The notes under the pieces are model-generated. The model ran no database searches, was not told the origin of the DNA, and saw nothing but the letters and a program-made list of their open reading frames with translations. A stretch of 64,000 nucleotides of DNA from Schistocerca nitens (lineage: Eukaryota > Arthropoda > Insecta > Orthoptera > Acrididae), in the NCBI RefSeq assembly GCF_023898315.1, contig NC_064619.1, positions 342,569,150 to 342,633,149 of the forward strand, in the 5' to 3' direction. Positions 23,095 to 33,273 of this stretch are shown piece by piece (position 1 is the first letter of the stretch; each line of letters starts with the position of its first letter). The translations under genes and the position numbers were made by a program.

Positions 23095-23562
23095 GATTTC
23101 TGTGGAAGAAGGATGTAATCAATGTGGATATCCACAGGTGATTGGTGGGAGCGTGTTGCGAGTGTGTACCGTCACGAAAATGTGCTCTTGTGGCATGACA
23201 ACGCTCCTTCCCACAAGAGTCGGGAACCATCACTGAAATGGAGTTCGAGGTACTGCAAAGCCGTCCTATTCTCCTGACCTGGCCCACTTTGGAGTGTGTC
23301 GCCCCCACCGCAGGGCAGCTGCTCGCAGTTCCTGGAAGTCTGCGAAATGATGTCCACACAGAGGTCTCTTCATACCCTGAATACTCAGAAGGGGCCAAAT
23401 CAGGAGAATACGGTGGATGTGGCACCACTGGGAAACCCATTTCAGCGATGGCAGCCGTGGTTTTTCGTTTCGTATGGAGATGAGCACTGTTGTCTTGCAA
23501 GACTACGTTTTCGTAACGGTGCACACTCTCTACAGACTGCCACCAATTGACTGTGAGTATAC
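23095..23562. pseudogene. Inverted pair of mariner transposase fragments (palindromic)
   Basis: The minus strand from about 23560 gives VHRYENVVLQDNSAHLHT, AAAIAEMGF-like text and YSPDLAPSEYSGYEE, a mariner catalytic stretch. The plus strand from about 23150 gives YRHENVLLWHDNAPSHKS and SLKWSSRYCKAVLFS, the same part of a related transposase. The two halves face each other and meet near 23290. Both are degenerate. Confidence 0.65.
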
Positions 23563-23741
23563 GCATTGTTTACACCTTCCCATATTACGATTTATTTGGG
23601 ATCGTTTTCCAGAGAGAAGGGGAATGGAATGAAGGGCTGTTAAACATCCTATCTACGCCGAGATCCTTACAGGCTGAACGTATGTCGGATTTGGAAATGA
23701 TTCTGTAATACTGAAGAAATCGCTGTGCTTGCTATCCTATA

Positions 23742-24862
23742 CAGGGGATAGGCAAAATAATGTGAACAGTGGTAGTTATGGGATGGTTGTGTTTAGCGGT
23801 CAACAACGCAGGTAAGGCACGTGCCGCGCTGGACTGTGCGTGTTCACTGCGGATTAGGCAACAGTGCAGGTTGTTTACGAGTAGTGCACACTTCGTATTT
23901 GCATTCAGAGACCGAGGTCGACGTGCAATGAAACACCTCACAGAGTTCTAAAGAGGGCAGATTGTGGGGGCCCGATCACCTGGAGCATCAGTAACCGAGA
24001 CAGCCAACTTACTGAATGTTTCAATAGCTACTGTTTCAATAGTCATGACACCCTATACAAAACATGGAAAGACATCTTGTAAGCGTAATAGTGGGCGCAA
24101 ATCAAAACTAAATGACAGAGATCGTCGTACGCTGACACACAACAACGGCGGTTAAAGTGACTGTAGAGATCAATAGACGTCTTTGAAATCCCGTAGCTAT
24201 CGACACTGCCCGCCGAGAACTTCATGAACGAGCTGCTACACCGAACCATTAGTGACGACAACCAAGACAAAGAAGTGTAAAACATGCTGTCAGGAGCATA
24301 ATTCCCGGACGGCTGATCAGTGGAAACACGCCATATGATCCGACGAGTAAACGTTTTCGTTATTTCCAACATCGCACCGGGTTAACGTCTGGAAAACGGC
24401 CAATAGAAGCCTACAATCCTGACTACTTAATTCCAACGGTTAAGCATGGAATTCTGCTGGTTTCATCATTACTCTCAAAGGCCGTTTTACAGTCAACGAT
24501 TATTTGAATATTTTAGGTGATAAGGTGTACTCCATGATGCCATATTTCAGGACGATAACGAACACATTCACACAGCCAGGACAGTAGAATCCCTGGTCAG
24601 CACAGTCCCCAGACTTTAACATTATCGAGCCTCTGTGGGCAGTAATGGAGCACAGACTCCGGAGCGGATTTCCGCCTCCCTCGTCACTACAGAAGTTAGA
24701 AGAGGATCTTATCGAAGAGTGGCATAACATTCTGCTGGAGAATATACAATCGTTATATGCCAGTATTCCAAGAATTATCGCAGGCAAATGTGGGTCCAAC
24801 GCCTTATTAATAAACCATTCCCAAGTAAGTACAGGTGTTCACATTATTTTGCCTATCCCCTG
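23742..24862 (+). mobile_element. Tc1-like transposon, decayed, with near-perfect TIRs
   Basis: Both ends match for at least 27 bp (CAGGGGATAGGCAAAATAAT… and its complement), flanked by TA. Fragments of a plus-strand transposase are visible: VTETANLLNVSIATVSIV near 23998 (helix-turn-helix), FQDDNEHIHTARTVES near 24548 (second Asp), SPDFNIIEPLWAVMEHRL near 24608 (Glu). The gap between the last two is too short, so there is a deletion/frameshift. Stops are numerous. Confidence 0.88.
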
Positions 24863-25037
24863 TATATTTGTTAGATATAGTTTACTTTCGATTACACTTG
24901 TTTTACGACGGGTGTCACGCTGGTAAACACGTTGCACTCATACTCGGAAATAGAGCTCATATACCCATTGGGTCATCCTTAATTATGATTTCTGTAATGC
25001 TCGCAGATTAATGCAGGCATATACCAAGATCACTCCC

Positions 25038-25100
25038 ACTCCATCAGAGATTACTTCTACACCATCAGAGATTGCTTCCACACTATCAACGATTTCTGAT
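25038..25100 (+). repeat. Short tandem repeat, three ~21-bp units
   Basis: Imperfect units ACTCCATCAGAGATTACTTCT, then ACACCATCAGAGATTGCTTC, then ACACTATCAACGATTTCTG. No gene context. Confidence 0.6.
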
Positions 25101-25285
25101 AACCTTCAAGTCAACTGGACATTACATTCTTTATTACTTTATTCTTATCTTTTGAGGATGACGCAAAACTTGTTTCACCTTGGCCTGACAAAGGATTCTT
25201 TGGCCTTGTTAGGAAATCCCTTGAGGCGAATTCCTGGCTGCGTTCTACGTAAATCGTCAGGCTGATATCCTACTCCGTCTTAATC

Positions 25286-25425
25286 GAGAAGGTGTTAGGC
25301 TTTTACGCAAAGCGATTAGGGAAATCACGTAAATCTTAAAACAGAGGCCATACGGAGATGTGAAGACCACTCCGCGAATATGAGTCGGATGTTTTAACCA
25401 CTCGCTCATCGCGGCGGTTAGGGGA
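25286..25425 (+). repeat. Diverged SINE remnant (second family)
   Basis: Contains GATTAGGGAAATCACGTAAA, ACTCCGCGAATATGAGTCGG and AACCACTCGCTCATCGCGGC, which recall the core and tRNA-like head of the family at 15937. It is highly degraded. Confidence 0.4.
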
Positions 25426-25499
25426 GGAAGCTCGCATAATGATTAATTTGATATCGGTCAGGTAACATATCTTAAGATGAAAAACTACAACCAGAAGCT

Positions 25500-26280
25500 T
25501 CAGCTGCGTAGTTCATGCGTTTAGGTGTTCACATCATGCAAATGGCCTTTGAGTACATGCCCGGAGTGGCTTCCAGGTGTCCGCTAGTGACTGCGTGTCG
25601 TCCTATGCAGTACGCTGATGGTCGCTTCTGGCCCGTGGCGCAGATGTAATTACTGACTCTTAAATAGCCCCTTATAGATTGAGATTATTTCATGAACGCT
25701 CGAAATCCTACGTACTCCATAAAGGACAGCTCATTGACTATTAATGGCGCTTAAAACGCCTTTCTTTCCCAACAGGCGTTGAACGCTCTTCACTGTTAAA
25801 CGTACTGGGAGAATTATCTCGAGGACAGGTGGCGAACAAACGCGTTTTGGTGACGCTGTTGGAGAACATTACCATTACACTTGATAATTACCGGCCCTGT
25901 CCGAAGGCCATGGCTGCCCTGCTCACGTAATAGCTGTAGCTGTAGGCAGGCGGCCGACGATGCGCCGTAATCGGGAGCAAGTTTGTAATTACTGCGCCCT
26001 TAACGACACCTCCAAATGTACCTCGCTTCTGTTTTTCTTGATCAGACTTTCGCTTAACTATTTTTCTTGGCGCTTTTATTCTGTGATGCAAATGGAACAT
26101 TCTGTGGAAGAATAAAGCTCGTTATCTCATTACGGATGATTCAAGTGCTCTTATGGAAATATTTGTCGAGCATTGCAAACCCCCGAGTGGCCAATTAGAG
26201 ATTATTTTTTATTCAGATACAACAAGAATTGTGCCTTAAATATCAAAGATGTGTAAGTCTCTCCTAAAACAGAATTTAGT
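25500..26280. other. Unique intronic DNA with homeodomain-type and E-box motifs
   Basis: No repeat is recognised. TAATTAC occurs near 25648, 25886 (ATAATTACC) and 25985, the first directly after CAGATG. These are short motifs in a candidate non-coding block. No exon is supported. Confidence 0.25.
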
Positions 26281-26289
26281 CTGGTTAAC

Positions 26290-26960
26290 TTTCTTCAAAC
26301 TTCTTCGATAAAAATAGAAGGTTAAGTACTGAATTAAAATTTGTGGCTAGGCCGGGACTTGAACCCGGGTCTCCTGCCCATTACAACACTGTGGTATTGT
26401 AGCCCAGACATCTGCACAGGCTACCTTAGGCCGTCAGCCGAGTTTCCCCTACTTAAATCGTCAGTATTGCTGAGGTTCTCTGATATTGGAATAGCACCTC
26501 AACTTTGTACGTAATGGGGGAATCCTCTGCGTATCTCAACCATAGGTGATCTATTCATCTGATAGAATCAGATTTTCCTGAAGACACACTGAGTCTCAAC
26601 CTTATCTTCGATGAGAATAGAAGCTGAGGTGTGAACTGAAGTTTGTGTTAGGGACGGCATTGGACTAGGGTATTCCGTGCAGGTGCATACGCCACAACAC
26701 CTCACTGGTGTAGTGATTAGCACATCTGTCTAATAAGTGCAGGCACGGTAGCTCAGCGTTTTCGGTCAGATGGTTAACTACCCTCTGTAACAAAAAACTG
26801 AGTGAACAGATCAACGGAGAAGCTAAATTTAATGAACAATAGAGAACAAAATGAGACGTCGGTTCAAGTCCCAGCCTTACCCCAATTTTTAATTCGTTAC
26901 TTCAGCTTCTATCCTTATCGAGGATTAAGTTAAGATCATCTGTCTCCAGGAAAATGTAAT
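26290..26960. repeat. tRNA-like inverted repeats (fold-back cluster)
   Basis: The left arm (about 26300-26375: AAATAGAAGGTTAAGTACTG, CCGGGACTTGAACCCGGGTC) is inverted relative to the right arm (about 26860-26940: GGTTCAAGTCCCAGCC, TTCTATCCTTATCGAGGATT). A third partial copy (ATGAGAATAGAAGCTGAGGT) lies at about 26610. Both arms contain B-box-like segments, so this is a pair of inverted tRNA-like modules. Confidence 0.55.
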
Positions 26961-28148
26961 TTATGGGAGCAGATTACTACTGCTGGAATTTTCGCCTAGG
27001 GATACGAGCGACTTGCACGAGGCAGACGTCGGAGGAGGTGATGGTGTTGCTCAGAAACCCGGCATACAGCATTACTGGTAAAAGCATTAACTGAACAGAA
27101 CAACGTCTTAGGTCTCCATCAGTGCTGCTCAGTGCGGCTGCTGAGAGAATTTTATATACAGTACTTGAGCTGGCTATTCGGTCTTCAATACATATGTCCG
27201 CTAGTGGCTAAACACATAGTCCACAAGCTCGTGTTTACTGTATAGCGGAGCTTATTCTGTACCAGTCTTAGCTACTCAGTATCCTACTTCATTCGCGTAT
27301 AGAATCTACTTCGAATATCCATTGTCTAGGTTTGTCACAAGGTTTCGTTTTAAAAACGGCTCGAATCTCTGCTGGACTTCTGTATGAACTGTGCTTACCC
27401 TTGTGAACTGTAACATCGCGTCTGCGCTTACGTCTGCTTTATAAAGACTCTGAACACGGGAGAAGTAAATAGAATTTGTTAGACTAGTGATTCCTTCACG
27501 AATGCACTTCTTTTTCCTGGAACTCTACTCACAACTTTCCCTTAAGATCGCCTCCTTCTTTCAGTGTTTCATTTCCAGTCATTGCAAAGCCACAAGGAAC
27601 AGAAACCAGAAACACAAAAAATTCTCATTATTTTGAGGAATCGGTGATTCAAAGTACGTAAAACTTGTCGAGAAAGCTTGGTTGCACACCGGTGTATTAC
27701 TTTTTACCAGTTTGAATATTAAGAGACCATCTTCCAGAGTATTCTGAAATCGTAATCAGATGGGTGACATCTCATAAGCACTGTTAACCATTACTATCAA
27801 ACGTGGTAAACTGAACGTGAACAAAAGCGCAAACAGCTGTTAATTGATGATTTGTTCACACGACCAGTTTCGCTGCGCTAAAGCATCATCTTCAGACGGT
27901 AAGTATTGTTAGATAGATTAGCAGACAAAGACGCCGCCCAACGATCATAGACACATAATCGAACCCCGTGAAGACAGGAAGTAACAAATAACCGGACGAG
28001 CATTGGGGCGAATTTTACAGGGGATGAAGCACAAAAACAAACTTGTCGGAACCGAGAATGAACATAGCAAATAGTAGGAAACCCATTTCTAATGGCAACA
28101 CTGTAGCTGGTAAAGCTGACCGCCTCCAGTGTTTTACCCTCACGACAA
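26961..28148. other. No recognised feature (26961-28148)
   Basis: AT-rich intronic DNA. The motif CTAAAGCATCATCTTCAGACGG near 27880 resembles the inverted-repeat arms at 16762 and may be an element edge. Confidence 0.3.
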
Positions 28149-28162
28149 TCAACTATAGGGTT

Positions 28163-28437
28163 CCAGAATGAGATTTTCACTCTGCAGCGGAGTGTGCGCT
28201 GATATGAAAGTTCCTGACAGATTAAAACTGTGTGCCGGACCGAGACTCGAACTCGGGACCTTTGCCTTTCGCGGGCAAGTGCTCTACCAACTGAGATACC
28301 CAAGCACGACTCACGCCCCGTCCTCACAGCGTTACTTCTTCTTGGGTAGCTCAGTTGGTAGAGCACTTGCCCGCGAAAGGCAAAGGTCCCGAGTTCGAGT
28401 CTCGGTCCGGCACAAAGTTTTAATCTGCCAGGAAGTT
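28163..28437. mobile_element. Two inverted tRNA-like SINE heads in one insertion, 14-bp TSD
   Basis: A minus-oriented tRNA-like module (about 28228-28304) and a plus-oriented one (about 28344-28413: GGGTAGCTCAGTTGGTAGAG … CCGAGTTCGAGTCTCGG) are nearly perfect complements. Both continue into matching flanks (AAAGTTCCTGACAGATTAAA). The whole unit is bounded by TCAACTATAGGGTT at 28149-28162 and 28438-28451, so it inserted as one inverted-dimer unit. The anticodon loop lacks the usual T33, so a working tRNA gene is unlikely. Confidence 0.85.
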
Positions 28438-28555
28438 TCAACTATAGGGTTGTCATTTCAAATGGGGTCTCCTACTACCTGATACGTTCATTTTCTGTTT
28501 CCGACTGTTGTTTCTCATCCCCTACACCATTCACCCCAAATGCTCTTACGGTCAT

Positions 28556-28743
28556 TGGGCTCTGAGCACTATGCGACTTAACTTTTGAGGTCATCAGTCG
28601 CCTAGAACATAGAACTAATTAAACCTAACTAACCTAAGGACATCACACACATCCATGCCCGAGGCAGGATTCGAACCTGCGACCGGAGCGGTCGCTCGGC
28701 TCCAGACTGTAAGCGCCTAGAACCGCACGGCCACTCCGGCCGG
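28556..28743 (-). mobile_element. SINE, Leu/Ser-tRNA-like head family
   Basis: Near full length (GGGCTCTGAGCACTATGCGA … GGCCACTCCGGCCGGC). Its substitutions (ATGCGACTTAACTT, CAGTCGCCTAGAAC) are shared with the copy at 9189, so the two are from one subfamily. Possible imperfect flanking repeat ACGGTCATT / CCGGTCACT. Confidence 0.9.
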
Positions 28744-28947
28744 CTTTCCGGTCACTATTTTTTACTATTTCCCCTCTTCATGGGGTTGGATTCTGTGACT
28801 ACGATCTTTGGGGACGTCTCCGTCTGTTAATCTGATACTGCTTATCACCTGAAATTGCTACTCTAACGTTGCGAAAAGGGTCGTTTGAATACAACTTCAA
28901 TTAACAGCGTTTGCGGTTAAGTTAAGCTTACCATGAATTTCAGTGGC

Positions 28948-29051
28948 TGTGGCAGCCCACGTTATAAAGTTGTATGTACCAAACACGAGCACATGTAGCT
29001 GTGGCAGCCCACGTTATAAAGTTGTATGTACCAAACACGAGCACATGTAGC
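28948..29051 (+). repeat. Perfect 52-bp tandem duplication
   Basis: The unit beginning TGTGGCAGCCCACGTTATAA occurs at 28948-28999 and again at 29000-29051 with no visible difference. Identity of the copies implies a recent duplication or an assembly artefact. Confidence 0.95.
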
Positions 29052-29079
29052 GCCCAGTAACGGCACGGAGAAGCGCATG

Positions 29080-29656
29080 ACAGCGTTTCCAGCCATCCCC
29101 TGCCCACTGACGTCGCCCTTTGACCAACTCAAGCTTCGGTTAGCACTGTTTACAGCAATGTGTGGCTTGTGAGAAGCTGCTGGAGCTCTGTACCACATTC
29201 TTCTTAACATCCTACGCACAGTCACTGGGCTAGCTAGACCACTGGTAGCATTTGGAACTCACGAGTGATTACGTCCGCTGATTTGATGCGATTTTTTACA
29301 ACCACCCTCCACAATGATCAGCGGTCCCCGTCCGTCAGGACAAGATGTCTGCCTTGTCTTGGTGAGCTGTGGTCGTTCTTTCGCTTTCCCACTTTACTAT
29401 CACACCGCCAGCAGTCGATTTTGGCAGCTTTAGAAGGTTTGAAATGTTCGTGATGGGTTTGTTAATCAGGTGACATCAGTTGACTAGTCCGTGGTCGAAG
29501 TCACTGAGCTTTCCTGATCGATCGATTCTGGTGTTACTGCTTCTCTACTGAAAACACAACACTCCCCGCTTCAAATAACATTGTCAGGTGGACCTCTTGT
29601 GACATCTAGTGGTCATATCCCCACTGCATACGGGTGTCCGAATACTTCTGACCAGA
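29080..29656 (-). pseudogene. Tc1-like transposon remnant (same family as 47440-48445)
   Basis: The right end GGGTGTCCGAATACTTCTGA is a TIR whose complement resembles the left TIR at 47440 (ATCAAAAGTATCCCGACGTC). Internal text (GATTACGTCCGCTGATTTGA, GTCTTGGTGAGCTGTGG) aligns with 47930-48440. The other half is missing and no open transposase frame remains. Confidence 0.6.
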
Positions 29657-29819
29657 TTGCATACAAGGTCGAAAAGCAACTGTATTTTTTGTGTGTCTGG
29701 CCAACAGTATGTCTCCCTTGCAACACGTTCGAGACTTATATTTTCAGTTATGGGTATTTCTGCGTCATCTTGGATTACGGAAGCCAGTGGAACATTCTGT
29801 ACAGCAGAAGCCACGTCAA

Positions 29820-30200
29820 CCTAGGCTGCTGTCCGGAAGCTCTACTGAGACGCGACGCGGCCAGAGCGGACCCCCGTGCACGCAGCCACATACGCGCGTG
29901 TCACCGCGCGCTGGCGTAGATTTTTCTCACGCGCGCTGCTCGCTGGCCATTAGGGCTCAATTTAATGGCTCGCCTGCCATAAAGAATTCATCGCGGCTGG
30001 CGTCCCCAGCTCATCAGCGTGGCCTGCGCGTTTCCCGAGTGTCCGGCGCTACGGAAGAGGGGGGTGGGGGGTGGAGGTTGGGGCAGACTCGTAGGCGCCG
30101 GCTTACAGCGGGCAATTACTGCCGCTGCTACTCTACCGCGGCCGATAGCAATCGGGGCACCTGCCGAACGCACAGATTGAGGGAACCACAACAATGACTT
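29820..30200. other. GC-rich intronic island
   Basis: GC-rich unique block with a core rich in homeodomain-like sites (GCCATTAGGGCTCAATTTAA, CCATAAAGAATTCATCG). Open frames are low-complexity and unrecognised. It is a candidate regulatory region of the host gene. Confidence 0.3.
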
Positions 30201-31163
30201 AATTGTACGACCGGAAATTGCACTCTGTCGCTGGACACTGCCGCCGCTCCAAGATGCCTTTCTCGCATTTCATATTTGTTTCCGTTGTCATCGGATATAT
30301 CATAATACTGTTCGATGTACATGAAAAGGAGTTGGAACAGGAGAATCATGGTAAGTACCACGCATTGAGGACATTTACTTAAATGTGAGACAAGACACAA
30401 GTTAGCATCTCTGCTGTTTAACCGGAATGTTGAACTGTGTACGGTCACCGAATGTTTTATGGGGTCAATGCATACGGCGGCTGTGTCAGGGCAAATTGAG
30501 AGGCATAAATACAAATAAGTCCGTGTTTGCAGCGGTGGTGTGGCTTAGAGTGGAACTATCCAGGAAAGATGGAATAACGCTAGAGTCAGTTTCATAGGCA
30601 ACTAGGTGGGCGGCAGAAGTCAAAATATGTTCAAAAGCAGCAGTGAAACTAGGAATAATGCGGAATAATACACAGAGCAGACGCTTTCGGGGCAGTTGTC
30701 GCCAAATATAAAATTTCGAAACGTTAATGTAAAGCAACCTTTGCGAAATCCTAAGGAGGTAAAAATAAAGTGTAAAGAGACCGTTGCCGCTAGTGCAAAG
30801 AGCGTTAGACAACGTTGTTACCTTATTTGATCAACTTATACCTTGAATCGATTATTACGAAAGGCTCAGATGGGAAAAGAGAGGTATGTTTTGGTAGGAA
30901 GAGAATAGAACATATAAAATTTGCTGAGGATGTGGTACCCGTAGCAGAAAGTGGAAGAACTGTAAACATAATGCTAAAAAATCTGGATGAATCTCGTGTG
31001 GAATGTGGTATAGGAATCAATACAGCAAAGACAAAGAACATGATGATCGGCGCAGCAAGGAGAATGGCAAATATTAAGATAGGACAAGTTACTGTTAGCC
31101 ACATAAAAGCATTTAAATATCTTGGAAGTGCCATCACTGAAGACTTGAGATGTCATCAGGAGC

Positions 31164-32008
31164 CGCAACGGTCGCAGGTTCGAATCCTGCCACGAGCATG
31201 GATGTGTGTGATGTCCTTAGGTTAGTTAGGTTCACTATTCGAACGGTATCGAAAGTGAATGATACTTCGACACGTAAATTAGTCTATTTTGCTTATTTTC
31301 ATTCACTTATGTCGTATGGTATTATGTTTTGGGGTAACTCTTCCCATTCTAGAAGGAAATTTTTGGCTCTGAAAAGGGCGGTTCGGGCAATAAGTGGTGT
31401 GAGTTCATGAATCTCTTGTCGACCTCTGTTCACGAGTCTGGGTATTTTGACATTGGCCTCTCAATATGTATATTCCTTATTGTCGTTTCTTGTTACCAAT
31501 ATTAGTTTATTTCCAACAATAAGCAGCTTTCACTCGGTTAATACTCGGCAGAAATCAAACCTCCATTTGGATTGGACTTCCTTAACTCCTGTGCAAAAAG
31601 GTGTGCAGTATACTGCTGCATCCATTTTCAATAAGCTGCCACTCGAATTCAAAAATCTTAGCAGTAATCCACGCGCTTTCAAATCGAAACTGAAGAGATT
31701 CCTCATGGGTCACTCCTTCCATTCCGTCGAGGAGTTCCTTGAAAAATTAAGATGATTCTCATTGTATTGCTGATAGCGTTTGCTTAAACTTATGGACTGA
31801 TTTTCTTTCAGGCTCATGAACATTTATTTTTATCAGTTATTACTTTCATGTTGTAAGTTCATGTACTGACACGTTCCATGACCTTGGAGATTTGCTCCTC
31901 AATTTGGTCCTACGGAACTTGGCATGAAAATAAATAAATAGTTCTAAGTTCTAGGGGACTGATGACCTCAGATGTTAAGTCCCATAGTGCTCAGAGCCAT
32001 TTGAACCA
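31164..32008 (+). mobile_element. 5'-truncated SINE (Leu/Ser head family), itself interrupted
   Basis: SINE sequence CGCAACGGTCGCAGGTTCGA … GGTTAGTTAGGTT (31164-31232) and TTCTAAGTTCTAGGGGACTG … TTTGAACCA (31941-32008). Outer 11-bp direct repeats TCATCAGGAGC lie at 31153-31163 and 32009-32019. The tRNA-like A box is missing. Confidence 0.92.
31233..31940 (+). mobile_element. 5'-truncated LINE 3' end inside the SINE
   Basis: About 708 bp ending in the LINE-type tail GAAAATAAATAAATA. It has a C-terminal coding remnant: MSYGIMFWGNSSHSRRKFLA near 31310, then QYVYSLLSFLVTNISLF and VQYTAASIFNKLPLEFKNLS (31447-31755), which is the C-terminal part of Jockey-like non-LTR polymerases. It belongs to a different LINE lineage from the host LINE at 30790. 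The target appears to have lost about 4 bp rather than duplicated. Confidence 0.82.
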
Positions 32009-32782
32009 TCATCAGGAGCTAAAGACTCGCAATGCTGTAACGAAGTAGGCGTTCAACATAAAGAGGAGATTATGTGACAGACTAGAGACAGATCTGAGGA
32101 GAAGGTTTGACAACTCTTTATCCTAAGTATTGCACTCTATGGATCAGGAGCAAGGACATTGATAAGAGAACGTGAAAAAAGGCTAGCATGTGAGATGCGG
32201 ATGAGGTGGAGAAGGAGAGGATAAGCTAGCTAAAAAGAGTAAATGCGATTGGTGTTTGGGAATGTTAGGTGATAGGAGAAGACTGTTGCAGTTTATAAGA
32301 GAAAGGAAGAAGAAACAGATGGGACATTCGTTGAGACGGGAGTGCTCGCTATCAGATGCTCTGGAAGAACTAGTTTGTGGGAGAAGATTGAGACGAAAGA
32401 GGAGATACGAGATGACGGGACACCCTCTGGGTACAACACTGATGATGGTGTTGAATGCCCAATTGACTTTGACCTTGCAAGAGATGTGGAATGATCTCGC
32501 TGAAGGAAAGATCACAGGAAATCTAATTCAGGATGACCAATAGGGGATTTAAATGCCGCTCTTTCCGAATATGAGTCCGGTATAATACCCAAACACCAAC
32601 GATCAGAAAACACGTGGGTAACCGGAATTGTAATTTAGCTGTCACATATACATTGTCGCACAGCTGTAGATTTCCTCATTAATGAACTGTGTGAGGCAGC
32701 ATACAATCATCCACCGACAATAACAGATACTAACATATCTCTAAAGCATTTGTGGACTTAAAAGACCTTTTCATTTAATAGT

Positions 32783-33004
32783 ATGGCTAGGGCCCCCAGT
32801 CGGGCAGGCCGTTTGCCGGGTGCCGGTCTTTCAATTTGACACCACTTAGGCCACCTGCAGTCGATGAAGATGATAGGATGATGATAAGGAGAGCACAAAA
32901 CCCAGTCCCTGGGCGAAGAAAATTCCCCGACCCAGCCGGGAATCAAACCCGGGCCCAGAGGATTGACAATCCGTCACGCTGGCCATTCAGCTACCGGGGG
33001 CGGA
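32783..33004 (-). mobile_element. tRNA-derived SINE (third head type)
   Basis: Minus sense: tRNA-like head ending in B box GGTTTGATTCC (GGGCCCGGGTTTGATTCCCG), then CCCAGGGACTGGGTTTTGTG and a (CAT)n-containing body. The GACTGGGT-TTGTG core is shared with the SINE at 33046. Flanking repeats are uncertain (GGACTTAAAAGACC / GGACGTTAAAGGACC). Confidence 0.7.
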
Positions 33005-33045
33005 CGTTAAAGGACCTGACAATATGCGACAGAGGAAAGTGTTAA

Positions 33046-33262
33046 GCCCGCATCTCGTGGTCGTGCGGTAGCGTTCTCGCTTCCCACGCCCGGGTTCCCG
33101 GGTTCGATTCCCGGCGGGGTCAGGGATTTTCTCTGCCTCGTGATGGCTGGGTGTTGTGTGCTGTCCTTAGGTTAGTTAGGTTTAAGTAGTTCTAAGTTCT
33201 AGGGGACTGATGACCATAGATGTTAAGTCCCATAGTGCTCAGAGCCAGTTGAACCATTTTTT
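33046..33262 (+). mobile_element. SINE with Gly-tRNA-like head on the common tail, 11-bp TSD
   Basis: The head GTGGTCGTGCGGTAGCGTTC (A box) … GGGTTCGATTCCCGG (B box) resembles tRNA-Gly(CCC), with TCCCACG in the anticodon position. A linker (GATGGCTGGGTGTTGTGTG) leads into exactly the 3' body of the Leu/Ser-head family (CTTAGGTTAGTTAGGTTTAA … AGAGCCAGTTGAACCATTTT). Direct repeats GAAAGTGTTAA lie at 33035-33045 and 33263-33273. The T6 run precedes the right repeat. Confidence 0.93.
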
Positions 33263-33273
33263 GAAAGTGTTAA

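Larger units (their letters stand above)
30790..32545 (+). pseudogene. LINE (non-LTR) reverse-transcriptase remnant, interrupted by a SINE carrying another LINE
   Basis: The first part (to 31163) encodes a C-terminal RT stretch: YLINLYLESIITKGSD, the catalytic box region IKFAEDVVPVAESGRT (FAED in place of the usual YADD), then IKAFKYLGSAITEDLRC. After the nested insertion (31164-32019) it resumes with ALYGS-like text near 32138. An open frame at 32256-32543 (RRLLQFIRERKKKQMGHSLRR) is the LINE C-terminal domain. The catalytic substitution, frameshifts and insertions make it dead. Confidence 0.8.

Noticed and set aside
28344-28413. Functional tRNA gene
   Set aside because: The cloverleaf-like module lacks a normal T33 anticodon loop, is present as an inverted duplicate, and lies within a unit with target duplications. 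SINE-like is the better call.
27878-28441. 187-residue minus-strand open frame
   Set aside because: It runs across inverted tRNA-like modules and their flanks. No recognised domain; it is a composition artefact of a repeat.
29691-30197. 168-residue plus-strand frame
   Set aside because: It overlaps a Tc1 remnant junction and a GC-rich island. Arg/Ser-rich low complexity and no domain.
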